Assembly (NCBI RefSeq): GCF_014698115.1
Contig: NZ_JACJSJ010000038.1
Coordinates: 1 to 64,000, forward strand
Reading direction: 5' to 3'
Length of the DNA: 64,000 bases
DNA from: Nostoc sp. FACHB-973
GTDB lineage: Bacteria > Cyanobacteriota > Cyanobacteriia > Cyanobacteriales > Nostocaceae
Shown here: in pieces, positions 37,033 to 47,407 of the stretch
How the letters are laid out: each line of letters starts with the position of its first letter
Position numbering within the stretch: the first letter of the stretch is position 1
Made by a program: the position numbers and the translations under genes
Notes under the pieces: generated by a model
The model's database searches: none
Seen by the model: only the letters and a program-made list of their open reading frames with translations
What the model was told of the DNA's origin: nothing

Positions 37033-37461
37033 TTAATCATTAATATAATCGGTGTTATCTATACGATCGCACTCATATCTGCCTTTAATTTCTTGATTGA
37101 AAAAACCGCCAATTGAGTCAGAGGCATGTAAATCTTCCCAAGTATCCTCGTCTACGCCTAAGTACTGATAAACAGCGCCATTTTGAAACTCAACTTGCAA
37201 AATCTGTTCGTCGCGATCGTAGCCTAGAGCCGCCGCCATTGATGAGCTAACTGGTAACATGGCAATTGGTTCTTCCTCAAATGGTAGTGCAGTAGTTTCG
37301 GCGATAACTTCGCTCAGTTCTTGCAATCCTTCATAAGCTTGTATCGGCGCCGGAATTTCCAAAAACTCTAATTCGTTACCCCGATCGAGTAACAACTGCA
37401 AATATCCGTCAGAGTGAGCGATCGCTACTAAACTGCTCAAGTCTACCTTAGATAGCCTCAT
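37033..37461 (-). CDS. KTSC-domain protein
   Basis: 142 residues. The C-terminal half fits the KTSC domain pattern: SSSMAAALGYDRDEQILQV, FQNGAVYQYLGV, a Ser near ASDSIGGFFNQEI and a final Y. KTSC domains are small and uncharacterised, often linked to RNA- or translation-related proteins. The N-terminal half is acidic with no recognisable motif. GGAG lies upstream of the ATG. Monocistronic. Confidence 0.75.
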   Translation of the reverse strand: MRLSKVDLSSLVAIAHSDGYLQLLLDRGNELEFLEIPAPIQAYEGLQELSEVIAETTALPFEEEPIAMLPVSSSMAAALGYDRDEQILQVEFQNGAVYQYLGVDEDTWEDLHASDSIGGFFNQEIKGRYECDRIDNTDYIND

Positions 37462-37579
37462 TTATTTTCTGCTCTCCTGTTGGCGTAGTCGGGAGTGTTA
37501 AAGTTTTATGCAACACGAAAATATTTATAGTATAAATGTACTATAAAAGTGGTTGTTTGTCAAGCTTTTACTGAGGCTG

Positions 37580-37735
37580 ATACCATTTAATGAAAGTGTT
37601 GATACATACAGCAAATTGCAATTTGGTGAGGTACAGATAATTGTATGGGCACAACATGTTGCATTGGTGTCAACTTACAGCTATTTTCAGGTAAATAGAC
37701 CACGCGGTAGGGGCACAGCATTGCTGTGCCCCTAC
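37580..37735. repeat. decayed MITE related to the 103-bp family
   Basis: Begins ATACCATTTAATGAAAGTGT then TTGATACATA as in the MITE left end, contains TGGTGTCAACTTA as in 12915-12934, and has the palindrome GTAGGGGCACAGCA / TGCTGTGCCCCTAC at 37707-37735. It looks like a mosaic of two repeat families. The rest of 37462-38016 shows no gene. Confidence 0.5.
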
Positions 37736-38016
37736 AACAGATGTGGTTCAAATACATGAAAACTGCTGTAAGCCTGGGCGAATAGAATTCGCGGCTATAG
37801 CAAAGTCGCCTGGTGCGGACTCAAAGAAAATTAAGGTTTCTTAACCCGCGCAGGCGGGTTTCGTCTGTGTAGACGCGGTTTCTAACCGCCAATTTCGCGT
37901 TAAGTTGACTACGCGTGTACTTCATTTACCTGAAATACGCTGTATCGATTTACCGTAGGGTATACCCTAACAGTCTAATGGGCGTGTGTCATCTGACACA
38001 GATGAACTTGATCGCT

Positions 38017-39639
38017 TCATACCACAGCAGAATCTACCTCATGGAAATGGGATCTCTGAGTTTGGGTTTGCAAGTAACGATAAAGACGATTCAGGGCGTT
38101 GGTATGGGCATAAGCCGCAGCTACCACGATATCAGTATCGGATGCTTGCCCGGAGAATATCCGCTCCTCATGCCGCAAACGAACTGTGACGGTTCCCAAT
38201 GCATCAATTCCGCCAGTCACAGATTGCACCGAAAATTCAATTAGTTGATTGGGAATCTGCACCAATCGATTGATTGCTTGATACACCGCATCCACTGGCC
38301 CCGTACCGACACTGGCATCGGTGAGAATTTTGCCATCGGGGGTAACAATTGTGATGGTTGCAGTGGGGCAAGTGCAGTCTCCGCAGATTACCTGGACGTG
38401 TTCGATTTGGAAGCCACTTTCTACTTGAATCTGAGTTTCATCTCGAACGATCGCTTCTAAGTCCCAATCTGATATTTCTTTTTTCTTATCGGCCACTTCT
38501 TTGAACCGGTTGAAGGCTTTGTTCAAATCCCCTTCGTTCAATTCAAATCCCAATTCCTTGAGCCTGGTACGAAAAGCATTTCTTCCTGAGTGTTTGCCCA
38601 AAACAATGCGATTTTCTGGTAAACCGATGGCAGCAGCTTCCATAATTTCGTAGGTTTGGCGGTGCTTAATAATTCCATCTTGGTGAATTCCAGATTCATG
38701 GGCAAAAGCGTTTGCCCCGACGATGGCTTTATTTGGCTGAATCAGCATTCCGGTTAACTGGGAAACTAAGGATGAGGTTTTGTAAATCTCCTGAGTCTTA
38801 ATATTAGTCAAAGGTGCATCTGATTCAACGGAACGACCAAAGTATGGATTGAAAAATAATTTGCGAACCTGCAACGCCATGACAATCTCTTCCAATGCTG
38901 CATTACCCGCTCGTTCGCCAATGCCATTAATGGTACACTCCACCTGACGCACGCCATATTCAATTGCTGCTAAAGCGTTAGCTGTGGCCAAACCCAAATC
39001 ATTTTGGGTGTGAATGGAAAGAATCACTCCATCAATATTGGGAACATGGGAGCGAATTCCCTGAATCAAAGTGCCGATTTCTTTAGGCGTGCAGTAACCA
39101 ACGGTATCAGGAATGTTGATTGTAGTTGCACCAGCTGCGATCGCAGTTTCCAAAACTTGATAGAGAAACTCTGGCTCCGTGCGACTAGCATCCATTGGTG
39201 AAAATTCTACATCGTCTACAAACGATTTGGCATAGGCAATCATTTCTGCTGCGATCGCCAATACTTCGCTGCGAGATTTTTTCAACTGGTATTTCAAGTG
39301 AATATCAGAAGTAGAAATCATTGTGTGGATTCTGGGGCGATCGGCTCCTTTCAAGGCTTCGGCGGCGGCTTGAATGTCTTGGCGAACAGCTCTTGCCAAA
39401 CTGCAAATGATTGGCCCGCCAGGTATCCCGACTTGTTCGGCAATGGTTTTAACGGCTTGAAAATCTCCCGGACTAGCAACCGCAAAACCTGCTTCAATCA
39501 CATCGACACCGAGTAAAGACAGTTGATGAGCGATCGCTAATTTCTCTTCCACATTTAGGGTTGCCCCTGGTGACTGTTCGCCATCCCGTAGCGTGGTGTC
39601 GAAGATGATAATTCGGTCTGGTTGAGATGCAATGCTCAT
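38017..39639 (-). CDS. leuA: 2-isopropylmalate synthase
   Basis: 540 residues from ATG 39639, chosen because GGAG lies six bases before it and the family begins just after; the frame also opens upstream to 39717, but that would cover the operators. Condenses acetyl-CoA with 2-oxoisovalerate, the committed step of leucine synthesis. Barrel motifs [24 protein letters not shown] and GNAALEE; C-terminal regulatory domain (about 390-530) for leucine feedback. Divergent from a GntR regulator. Confidence 0.95.
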   Translation of the reverse strand: MSIASQPDRIIIFDTTLRDGEQSPGATLNVEEKLAIAHQLSLLGVDVIEAGFAVASPGDFQAVKTIAEQVGIPGGPIICSLARAVRQDIQAAAEALKGADRPRIHTMISTSDIHLKYQLKKSRSEVLAIAAEMIAYAKSFVDDVEFSPMDASRTEPEFLYQVLETAIAAGATTINIPDTVGYCTPKEIGTLIQGIRSHVPNIDGVILSIHTQNDLGLATANALAAIEYGVRQVECTINGIGERAGNAALEEIVMALQVRKLFFNPYFGRSVESDAPLTNIKTQEIYKTSSLVSQLTGMLIQPNKAIVGANAFAHESGIHQDGIIKHRQTYEIMEAAAIGLPENRIVLGKHSGRNAFRTRLKELGFELNEGDLNKAFNRFKEVADKKKEISDWDLEAIVRDETQIQVESGFQIEHVQVICGDCTCPTATITIVTPDGKILTDASVGTGPVDAVYQAINRLVQIPNQLIEFSVQSVTGGIDALGTVTVRLRHEERIFSGQASDTDIVVAAAYAHTNALNRLYRYLQTQTQRSHFHEVDSAVV

Positions 39640-39685
39640 AACTGTCTCCGTATTCAGAGGAATGTTTAAAAATTCTACTTTGGAT

Positions 39686-39717
39686 ATTGTATACAATCTT
39701 ATGGATTTTGTATACAA
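39686..39717. promoter_or_regulatory. two identical TTGTATACAA operators
   Basis: The perfect palindrome TTGTATACAA occurs at 39687-39696 and 39708-39717, centre-to-centre 21 bp (two helical turns), in the 86-bp gap between leuA and the GntR gene. The second copy lies 8 bases before the regulator's ATG. Palindromes of this size and form are typical targets of FadR-type GntR proteins. Autoregulation with control of leuA is inferred. Confidence 0.75.
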
Positions 39718-39725
39718 TATAAATT

Positions 39726-40406
39726 ATGAACTTAAATGATTTGGCAGCCAACGTGCTGCAACAACAACGCAGTACCCCAGATTTGATTGCCGATGCTTTG
39801 CGGGAAGCGATTCTGCGGGGAATTTTTCAGGAAGGACAATCCCTGCGACAGGATGAAATCGCTACTCAGTTTGGAGTTAGCCGCATTCCCGTGCGCGAAG
39901 CCCTCAAGCAGCTAGAAGCCGAAGGATTGGTAACACTGCATCTAAATCGCGGTGCCATAGTATCAGTGTTGACAGCCCTAGAGGCGCAAGAAATCTGTGA
40001 AATTCGTAGCGCCTTGGAAGTAAAAGCAATGCAATTGGCAATACCCAAGTTCAGGGAAACAGATATAGAAAAAGCTGCTGTGATTTTAGAAGCGACAGTG
40101 AAAGCAAGCGATGCGGGTATATTGGCAAAATTGAACTGGGAATTTCATGCAACGCTGTATGCTACTGCTGAACGTCCCAGGTTATTGGCGATGATTAAGA
40201 CTTTACATGTTAATTGCGATCGCTATGTCCGCGTACAATTAGCGCAGATGGATTACCAAGAGCGTTCTCAAAAAGAACATTATCAGCTCTTAGATGCTTG
40301 TCGTCAGCAGGATACAAAAACTGCTGTTCGGCTACTGAAACGCCACATTGAAACCGCCGGAGAACAGCTAGTTGGATACTTACAGCAAATAGCTCACAAG
40401 CGGTGA
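39726..40406 (+). CDS. GntR-family (FadR/FCD type) transcription regulator
   Basis: 226 residues. N-terminal winged helix (LIADALREAILRGIF, DEIATQFGVSRIPVREALKQLEAEGLV) and all-helical FCD effector domain (about 90-220) with the metal/ligand residues of the FCD type (EIRSALEVKA, NWEFHATLY, EHYQLLDAC, RLLKRHIE). FCD regulators bind small carboxylates. Given its place and the paired operators, a metabolite of leucine or branched-chain acid synthesis is a reasonable but unproven ligand. Confidence 0.9.
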   Translation: MNLNDLAANVLQQQRSTPDLIADALREAILRGIFQEGQSLRQDEIATQFGVSRIPVREALKQLEAEGLVTLHLNRGAIVSVLTALEAQEICEIRSALEVKAMQLAIPKFRETDIEKAAVILEATVKASDAGILAKLNWEFHATLYATAERPRLLAMIKTLHVNCDRYVRVQLAQMDYQERSQKEHYQLLDACRQQDTKTAVRLLKRHIETAGEQLVGYLQQIAHKR

Positions 40407-40565
40407 TTCTTACTAGAATGAGATAATCTACCATAACAGACTCAAGGGGAAATTTACACCATCCTATAAGAGAAAACATAATAAAAAGTAAAAAGTAAAA
40501 GAAAAATGAATTCATCTTTCTTTTACTTTTTAAATTTTGACTTTTGCCTTATCTAGTCTGAACAA

Positions 40566-41288
40566 TTAATGCTTTAAGCGAGGTATATTTGGTCTGACAA
40601 AGGTAGTTGAGGAATCAGAGGTTGGAGCATTGGCATCTGAAGAATCAGTGGTTCGGGCATTAGCGGCTGAAGAATCAGTCGTTCGGACATTAGCGGCTGA
40701 AGAATCAGCGGTTGGAGAACTGAGGTTTAAAAAATCGATGAGTTTGAGGGTACGATTACGAATTTTCCACTGTCCATTTCTATTGACAATTTGATCTTCA
40801 TAAGTACCATTAGCGACATCAATACTAGTTTCCGAACGTTTATGAGTCGCGTGAAGGTAAGAAGTCATAGTTGCTTTATTATTTTCAAGTGAGATGTTTA
40901 TCGTACCCATCAAATGTTGAGTAGCTTGATATCCATTTCCCTGAAATACTGAATAAACAAAATCTGCCCATGAATCTGTGCCAATGCGTGTTTCACTTGC
41001 CCCATCAGGAAAAACGGCAGTGATTACAGAATCTTGAGTAAAACAATCCCGATAAATATTCTTTCCTTCTAAGAGATTTCCTCTACCAATGGCGTCAGTT
41101 CCTAGTGCGTAACAGCTTGCTAATTTTTGAATTTCTAATTCTGCATTAGGTTGAGTCGCACTTGCTATTTCAAACCTACCTCCAATTAACAGCACAAGAG
41201 CGACTGCAACCACAATCAAGCTTATACGATTGAACAAAAACGAGATAGCTTTAGAAACTATTCGCCGATTTTCTCTTCTTTTTTCCAC
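40566..41288 (-). CDS. membrane-anchored NTF2/SnoaL-like protein with repeat tail
   Basis: 240 residues. N-terminal transmembrane segment (about 18-45), then an NTF2/SnoaL-like cone fold (about 48-170: ELEIQKLASCYALGTDAIGRGN, YEDQIVNRNGQWKIRNRTLKL). The tail is four copies of a nine-residue unit (TTDSSAANA type), encoded by 27-bp tandem repeats at about 40610-40718. SnoaL-like folds can be enzymes or binding proteins; no catalytic set could be confirmed. Probably extracytoplasmic. Confidence 0.7.
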   Translation of the reverse strand: MEKRRENRRIVSKAISFLFNRISLIVVAVALVLLIGGRFEIASATQPNAELEIQKLASCYALGTDAIGRGNLLEGKNIYRDCFTQDSVITAVFPDGASETRIGTDSWADFVYSVFQGNGYQATQHLMGTINISLENNKATMTSYLHATHKRSETSIDVANGTYEDQIVNRNGQWKIRNRTLKLIDFLNLSSPTADSSAANVRTTDSSAANARTTDSSDANAPTSDSSTTFVRPNIPRLKH

Positions 41289-41665
41289 AAGATGACTCCC
41301 TTAATTTTTACAATTTTCGCATCTTGTCTTTTACCACAAACTAAAGTTTTATCTGATAAATTTAGCTCATAAAAAATTGCTAAAATTATTGCATATTTAG
41401 CTAGAGCTTACTTTGACATCAGCTAGTAAATGATAAAGCTAGTACAAGATTTGATTGATACAACCAGTTATAACAGGCAATCAATAAATTTTATAATGTC
41501 GATTGCAGCTAAATTTATATTGATTTGATTAAGTAATGAAATTGCTACTGACAGAGTTTTATTAGCATTTAAATAACCTTTGGTATTAGCAATTTTTACA
41601 ATTTAAATATAATTACTATAGCAATCTTAAATCATTAATGATACAGAAAATACCCAACCTATTTA
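41289..41665. other. AT-rich intergenic stretch
   Basis: No gene, repeat or terminator recognised in 377 bp. Probably the promoter of the minus-strand NTF2-like gene at its left end. Confidence 0.4.
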
Positions 41666-41768
41666 ATACCATTTTCCGAAAATATTGATACATATAGATT
41701 TAACGTAGGGGCGCACAGCTGTGCGCCCCTACCGAGGTATCTGTATCAACTTTAAAGTGAAATGGTAT
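41666..41768. mobile_element. 103-bp MITE, copy 2
   Basis: Same length and same ends as 8029-8131, with about six substitutions. The left terminus has drifted (ATACCATTTTCC) while the right one is intact (GTGAAATGGTAT). It lies 44 bases from the 3' end of the giant kinase gene, where its GC-rich central hairpin could end transcription. Confidence 0.8.
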
Positions 41769-41812
41769 AACAAGTTAAGTATCCGTGGTTATTGTGTTTC
41801 TACAGAAATCCC

Positions 41813-44800
41813 TTATTCTCCAAAAATGGGAATAGAAATTATAAATTCTGTTCCTTGTCCGACAGTTGATTCACAAGTCAAACTGCCAGTGTGGTTTTCT
41901 ACTATAATTTGGCGGCTAATAGATAATCCTAATCCCGTACCTTTTCCTACAGATTTGGTAGTAAATAGATTTTCAAAAATACAGGCTTTAACTTCTTCCG
42001 GCATTCCTTTGGCATTATCTTGAATCTTAATTACCACATTTTCCTTGTTTTCACTCAGATAACTGAAAATAGTGATAATATTAGGATAATTTTCATCAAT
42101 TTCTATAAAACTACGACCAATATTTGCTTCTTCTAAAGCATCGATCGCATTTGCCAGAATATTCATAAATACCTGATTCAATTGTCCCAAATAGCATTTC
42201 ACTAATGGGATATCTCCATAATTTTTAATCACTTGAATAGCTGGGCGATTATGATCGGCTTTCAGACGATGCTGTAAAATCATTAAAGTACTATCAATAC
42301 CTTCATGAATATTAGCTAATACTTTAAAAGTGGTATCAGCGCGGGAAAAAGTGCGGAGAGAGGTACTAATATTACGAATACGCTGCGTCCCCAACGTCAT
42401 CCCATCAATCATTTTTGGTAAATCTTTGAGCAAGAAATCTATATCTATTTCTTCGCCTTTTTCTTCAATTTCAGCACCAGGATTGGGGAATTTTTCTCGA
42501 TACAATTGCAGATAATCTATTAAATCTTTTACAGTACCTTTAGCGTGGGCGATACTACCTGTAATAAAAGCAATGGGGTTGTTGATTTCGTGTGCCACAC
42601 CTGCAACTAAATTCCCCAGAGAAGACATTTTTTCACTTTGGATAAGTTGTATTTGTGCTTCTTGTAAATCTTTGAAGGACTGTTCTAATTGCCTAGATTT
42701 ATCTTGTTCTGTTGTATACAAACGAGCATTTTCTATAGCAATAGCCATTTGAGAAACTAAGACTTTTAAAACCTCTACTCTTTCTGGAATAAAAGCTCCT
42801 GATGATAACTTGTTTTCTAAATAAATAATACCAGTAAGGTGTGATTGATAAATAATCGGCAAACAAAAGATTGATTTTGTTTGAGATTGTTGAATATAGA
42901 TATCAACATTAAATGGTTCTGCAATTATGGCCTCATTTAATACAAGATATTGCTGAGTTCGCAAAACAAAGTTAATCACAGTTAGCGGTAAATCTTCATA
43001 GCTTTCAACAGGAATAGAATGTAAAACTGTCACCGCGTTTTCAGTAGCATTGCCGGAAGCTTCAATATATAGTTTATTGTCTTTCAGTAAGAGTAATAAT
43101 GCTTTTTGTGCAGCAGCATTCTCTAGTAAGATTTTGATTAACTTACTCAACAAATTTTCTAAAATAATTTCATTAGTAATCGCCTGTGAAAACTTGATGA
43201 ATGCATGAAAATCTAGAAAATCGCTTAAGCTGCTGTTAGTAGTCGTGGTGGTAGTAAGTTGAATTTTATCTAGTTTGGAAATAGAAGTTTCTACGGTATT
43301 AGTTTGTCCTATTAGAAAAGGGTACTGTAATTCTAGGTGTTTGACTTTAGCGATCGCACCCCAACGAATATAGGTATAATAGGCTTTAGTTATATAAGTT
43401 TGAGAAATTAACTGTTTGCCTAGAGATTGATAAAATTTTCCTGCTAACTCATAAGCTAAAGCTTCTTCTTGGAGAAAACCGTTTTCTTGAGATTTAGCAA
43501 GAGAATTTTCATAGTAGTCCATTGCTTCAAGCTTTTGACCTAAAACTTGATATCGTTGTGCTTCCACAAGATAAAATCTGTGTAAGTGATTTGTGGGAGC
43601 ATGAGTAGCCCAGAGTTCCATTTTTTGTTGATTAGCTTCAACTTTTTGCAAAATAGCTTGCTGCTCAGACTCTTTAGCGGTATGATAGATAGCCAAGTGG
43701 GCTAAAGAATCGTAAAAATAGAACAGTGGAACAACAAATAACCCTGTAACACCACCTAAAGATTTTTCTGCGATCGCAGCATTTTCTACAGCTTTAAAAT
43801 ACTCTCCAAATAAGTAAGAGAGCATCAGCTTATTCACAAATAGATGGTTAATTGTATAAAGGTCATTGAGTTGCTGATGAATTGGCAACATGCTTTGTTC
43901 ATCGTAGGCTTCTCCAATTAAACAATCAACATTTTCCCAACTTCCTTGCAAATTCAAAAGTGTTTGTAAATATACTAAATTCCAAGTTAAAGCTACTTGT
44001 TGCTTGATTTTTTTCAGCGAATCACAATAAGCTCTTAATTCTTTTTCTAAAACCGAAAGTTCTTTACCTAACCAAAATGAATGATAGGGATAAATGTAAC
44101 CACAATAGCCAGCATATTCTAAATCTCCGGTATCCAAACCACTAGAATATCCTGCAATTGATGATATTAATGTCTCCTTAACATGCTCCTTCCAATGCAT
44201 AACATGAGCGCTAACAACCGTCAGAATTTTAGCCTTGAGTTCTTGAGCATTAAATTGTGAGACTAAACTTGAAGCTAATTTGCCAAATTCATAGCCAGAA
44301 TCAATTTCCCCTTGAACTCCACAAAGAAGTAATCCATAAAGACTATAACCATAACCAGATACAGCCGTATTGCCATATTTTAAAGACAAATTGACCATTT
44401 CACAGACAATAATTGGCATCATTGCGGGAGCAGTTTGAAAAGCCGCTGGGAGAACTCCCATTAAGATTCTCATGGCTGCAATCTTGTTAGGATCAGTCAT
44501 CAATGGTAAGTTAATTAAATCTGCAATCACTTTCCCTTCCAACGCAGCAGCGATTTCATCCATCCCTTGCTGAATATCAACTGATGTCGGTTCATCTGGA
44601 AAGCTTATTCCTAACAATCGCAGAGTCGATATCGCTATCTTAATAGCTTGAATTTGTTTGCTTTGAATTATAGAAGCGATAATTTGTACTTCATATACTT
44701 TGACTTTATCTAAAATAATTTTAGCTTCTTGCTCCACTACCTCAGCCCATTGGTACATCTGCTCAAAATTACCACTCAAATAGGCTACTTCTGCGCCTCC

Positions 44801-47230
44801 TTCATATAAACCTACAGTTAAATTATATTCAGTTTGCCAAGAGTCTATACTTAAAAGTTCTATCCCAGTTGTTAAGTATTTCAGAGCAGCTTCATAAGCT
44901 GTAGACGCTTTCGCTTTTTGTCCAGCAATTAAATTCAATCGTGCTAATTCAGTTTTTTCAGATTGCTCTATTAAGTTACCAATACCTACATTCAGCTGAT
45001 TAACAATATCAAAAATATTTGCTTCTATTTCCTCCTGGGGTATATTTTGCAGGAGCAATTGACCGATTTTTAAATGAGTAGATTTCTTGAGTTCTTCTGG
45101 AATCAACGAATATGCGGCTTGTTGTACTCTGTCATGTAAGAACTTATAACCCACTCGTGAAGTATCAAAATTTAAATTCACCGCTTCTTCTTGATTAAAA
45201 ACCAAAGGAATGCGGTAAGCTTCACTTAAAGGCAGAATTAATCCCGCTTGCAAAGCCGAGTGTAAATCATTGGCTGTCACAGAAGGTGACTTTTGATTGA
45301 CTATTGATAAAATATCTAAACTAAATCTGTCACCCACACAAGCTGCTAGTTTTAAAACATCTTGGGTAACCTTTGGTAGTTTTTCAACCCGACTTGCAAC
45401 TAGTTCTACTACATTTTTATCAGTAATTCCAATTGCTTGAATATCCGCTAGACTCCACTGCCATTGAGCATTAACAAAGTCAAATATTAACAGTTTTTCT
45501 TGATAAAGTACCTGAATGAGTTGTGTAATAAAAAAGGGATTACCACCTGTTTTATTACAAATCAATTCAGCTAGTTCGATAATTTGCTGATTCACAACTC
45601 CAGTTTCTGTTTCTTGGAGAGTTTCAGCAATTAGTTGAGTTACATTGTCTAAATTTAGAGGCTGCAACACTAGATTATTAACAACTGTACCGGCATTCTT
45701 AATTTCTTCTATTTTTTGGATTAATGGATGTGCCGGACTAACTTCATTATCTCTATATGCCCCAATAAACAACAAATATTTACTGTCGCTGTCAGTTATC
45801 AGCAGTTGGATTAAATTTAATGTGGCTGAATCTGCCCATTGCAAATCGTCTAAAAATATGACTAATGGATGTTCTTTTTGAGTGAAGACTTGGATAAATT
45901 CTTTAAAAACACGATTGAAGCGGTTTTGTGATTCTGCTGCCCCAATTTGCGGAACTTCTGGCTGTGTACCAATGATTAATTCTACTTCTGGAATTACGTC
46001 AGTAATAACTTTTCCATTTGTTCCTAAAGCTGATAATATTTTATCACGCCATCTTTCTATTTGTTCATTATTTTCTGTAAGCAAATAACGCATTAAGTAA
46101 GCAAAAGCTTGAATTAAAGAAGCATAAGGTATATTTCGTTTTAATTGGTCAAATTTACCAGCAATAAAATAACCCTGTCTGCGAGTAATGGGTTTATTAA
46201 CTTCGTTGACTAAAACTGATTTACCGATGCCAGAATAACCAGAAACTAGCATAATTTCTACCCCCTTTACACTGGGGTCAGTAACGCGCTCAAATGCTGC
46301 TAAGAGTTCATTAACTTGTTGCTCACGACCATATAATTTTTGGGGAATTAATAACTGGCTTAAAACATCTAAACGACCTGGAACAAAATTAGTAATTATA
46401 CCTTGAGTTTCTAACTGCTTGAGACATAATTCTAAGTCTGCTAATAACCCTGTAGCACTTTGATATCTGTCTTCGGCATTTTTTGCCATCAGCTTCATGA
46501 CAATTTCGGAGATGGCGCTAGGAATATTCGGATTTAATGATTGCGGAGTTATTGGTTGAATAGCAATGTGACTATAAACTATTTCTAGGGGATCTTGGTT
46601 AAAAAATGGTGTTTTATCGGTGAGCATTTCATATAAAGTCACACCAAAAGAATAAAAGTCAGTGCGATAATCGATAATACGATTCATTCTCCCAGTTTGT
46701 TCAGGAGACATATAGGCAAGTGTGCCTTCAACGGAGTTAGGGTTAGTAAATTGGGGATTTTCCTTATTTAGGCGGGAAGCTATGCCAAAATCAGTGAGTT
46801 TAACAATACCCGTCTGGGAGTTAATGATGATGTTACTAGGTTTGATATCTTTATGAATAATCTGGTTTTTATGTAAATAATCTAAAGCTTTAGTCAGTTG
46901 AATAGCAATTTTTAAATGGTTAATTAAATCAATTTTTTCTGTTTGTAAAAGTTGGGCTAAAGACTGACCACCAAAGTCTTCTAATAACAGTCCTACACGA
47001 TTATCAAAGGTTTCTAAACTGATGGCTTTAACTATATTCGGATGGTCTAAACTTTGCTGAATTTGATACTCATTTTTCAGCCGAGTAAAAGCTTCGAGGG
47101 TAGGATATTCATTTTTAAGCAGCTTGATAATAACTTGCTGTTGTGTATTTGGTTTTTGTGTTTGATAAATAACAGTTTGAATTCCTTCGTGGAGAGTCGA
47201 GTTGATTTGATATCCAGTTCGATTTGGCAT
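41813..47230 (-). CDS. hybrid Ser/Thr kinase - AAA ATPase - GAF - histidine kinase
   Basis: 1805 residues. Domains in order: Ser/Thr kinase (1-270; Lys36, H126KD128, DFG at 147-149, APE-like YMSPEQTG); AAA_16-type ATPase (about 290-560; SGYSGIGKSVL, VIFLDDLQWAD); long helical TPR-like region (about 600-1310); GAF domain (about 1345-1490); histidine kinase with His1547 in GVAHEINNP and ATP-binding N/G boxes (LANAIDALEE, GTGLGLSISRQI). No receiver domain or transmembrane helix, so probably soluble. This is the cyanobacterial HSTK architecture, able in principle to link Ser/Thr and His phosphorylation. The input signal and the partner regulator are unknown; no response-regulator gene is adjacent. 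Confidence 0.93.
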   Translation of the reverse strand: MPNRTGYQINSTLHEGIQTVIYQTQKPNTQQQVIIKLLKNEYPTLEAFTRLKNEYQIQQSLDHPNIVKAISLETFDNRVGLLLEDFGGQSLAQLLQTEKIDLINHLKIAIQLTKALDYLHKNQIIHKDIKPSNIIINSQTGIVKLTDFGIASRLNKENPQFTNPNSVEGTLAYMSPEQTGRMNRIIDYRTDFYSFGVTLYEMLTDKTPFFNQDPLEIVYSHIAIQPITPQSLNPNIPSAISEIVMKLMAKNAEDRYQSATGLLADLELCLKQLETQGIITNFVPGRLDVLSQLLIPQKLYGREQQVNELLAAFERVTDPSVKGVEIMLVSGYSGIGKSVLVNEVNKPITRRQGYFIAGKFDQLKRNIPYASLIQAFAYLMRYLLTENNEQIERWRDKILSALGTNGKVITDVIPEVELIIGTQPEVPQIGAAESQNRFNRVFKEFIQVFTQKEHPLVIFLDDLQWADSATLNLIQLLITDSDSKYLLFIGAYRDNEVSPAHPLIQKIEEIKNAGTVVNNLVLQPLNLDNVTQLIAETLQETETGVVNQQIIELAELICNKTGGNPFFITQLIQVLYQEKLLIFDFVNAQWQWSLADIQAIGITDKNVVELVASRVEKLPKVTQDVLKLAACVGDRFSLDILSIVNQKSPSVTANDLHSALQAGLILPLSEAYRIPLVFNQEEAVNLNFDTSRVGYKFLHDRVQQAAYSLIPEELKKSTHLKIGQLLLQNIPQEEIEANIFDIVNQLNVGIGNLIEQSEKTELARLNLIAGQKAKASTAYEAALKYLTTGIELLSIDSWQTEYNLTVGLYEGGAEVAYLSGNFEQMYQWAEVVEQEAKIILDKVKVYEVQIIASIIQSKQIQAIKIAISTLRLLGISFPDEPTSVDIQQGMDEIAAALEGKVIADLINLPLMTDPNKIAAMRILMGVLPAAFQTAPAMMPIIVCEMVNLSLKYGNTAVSGYGYSLYGLLLCGVQGEIDSGYEFGKLASSLVSQFNAQELKAKILTVVSAHVMHWKEHVKETLISSIAGYSSGLDTGDLEYAGYCGYIYPYHSFWLGKELSVLEKELRAYCDSLKKIKQQVALTWNLVYLQTLLNLQGSWENVDCLIGEAYDEQSMLPIHQQLNDLYTINHLFVNKLMLSYLFGEYFKAVENAAIAEKSLGGVTGLFVVPLFYFYDSLAHLAIYHTAKESEQQAILQKVEANQQKMELWATHAPTNHLHRFYLVEAQRYQVLGQKLEAMDYYENSLAKSQENGFLQEEALAYELAGKFYQSLGKQLISQTYITKAYYTYIRWGAIAKVKHLELQYPFLIGQTNTVETSISKLDKIQLTTTTTTNSSLSDFLDFHAFIKFSQAITNEIILENLLSKLIKILLENAAAQKALLLLLKDNKLYIEASGNATENAVTVLHSIPVESYEDLPLTVINFVLRTQQYLVLNEAIIAEPFNVDIYIQQSQTKSIFCLPIIYQSHLTGIIYLENKLSSGAFIPERVEVLKVLVSQMAIAIENARLYTTEQDKSRQLEQSFKDLQEAQIQLIQSEKMSSLGNLVAGVAHEINNPIAFITGSIAHAKGTVKDLIDYLQLYREKFPNPGAEIEEKGEEIDIDFLLKDLPKMIDGMTLGTQRIRNISTSLRTFSRADTTFKVLANIHEGIDSTLMILQHRLKADHNRPAIQVIKNYGDIPLVKCYLGQLNQVFMNILANAIDALEEANIGRSFIEIDENYPNIITIFSYLSENKENVVIKIQDNAKGMPEEVKACIFENLFTTKSVGKGTGLGLSISRQIIVENHTGSLTCESTVGQGTEFIISIPIFGE

Positions 47231-47357
47231 TGATTTTTGATTATAAAGTTATAAAATTTGCATCACCCCCCGTTCTGTCCCGAAAGAGGGGTTCTATTTT
47301 AATTATTCCCAACACGTAGAAAATTATTAACATTGTGATTCCGTACCAAAAAATTGA

Positions 47358-47380
47358 GAGACGTTGCATTGCAACGTCTC
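47358..47380. repeat. GAGACGTTGC palindrome
   Basis: Arms GAGACGTTGC and GCAACGTCTC with 3 bases between them. It is the intergenic form of the repeat that is coding at 17625-17652. It lies between the giant kinase and the nucleotidyltransferase, both on the minus strand. Confidence 0.65.
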
Positions 47381-47407
47381 TACATGTGGTCACCAACGCC
47401 GTAACTT

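Noticed and set aside
39640..39717. Longer N-terminus for 2-isopropylmalate synthase
   Set aside because: It would start within the operator and adds 26 residues not typical of the family; the internal ATG has a good ribosome-binding site.
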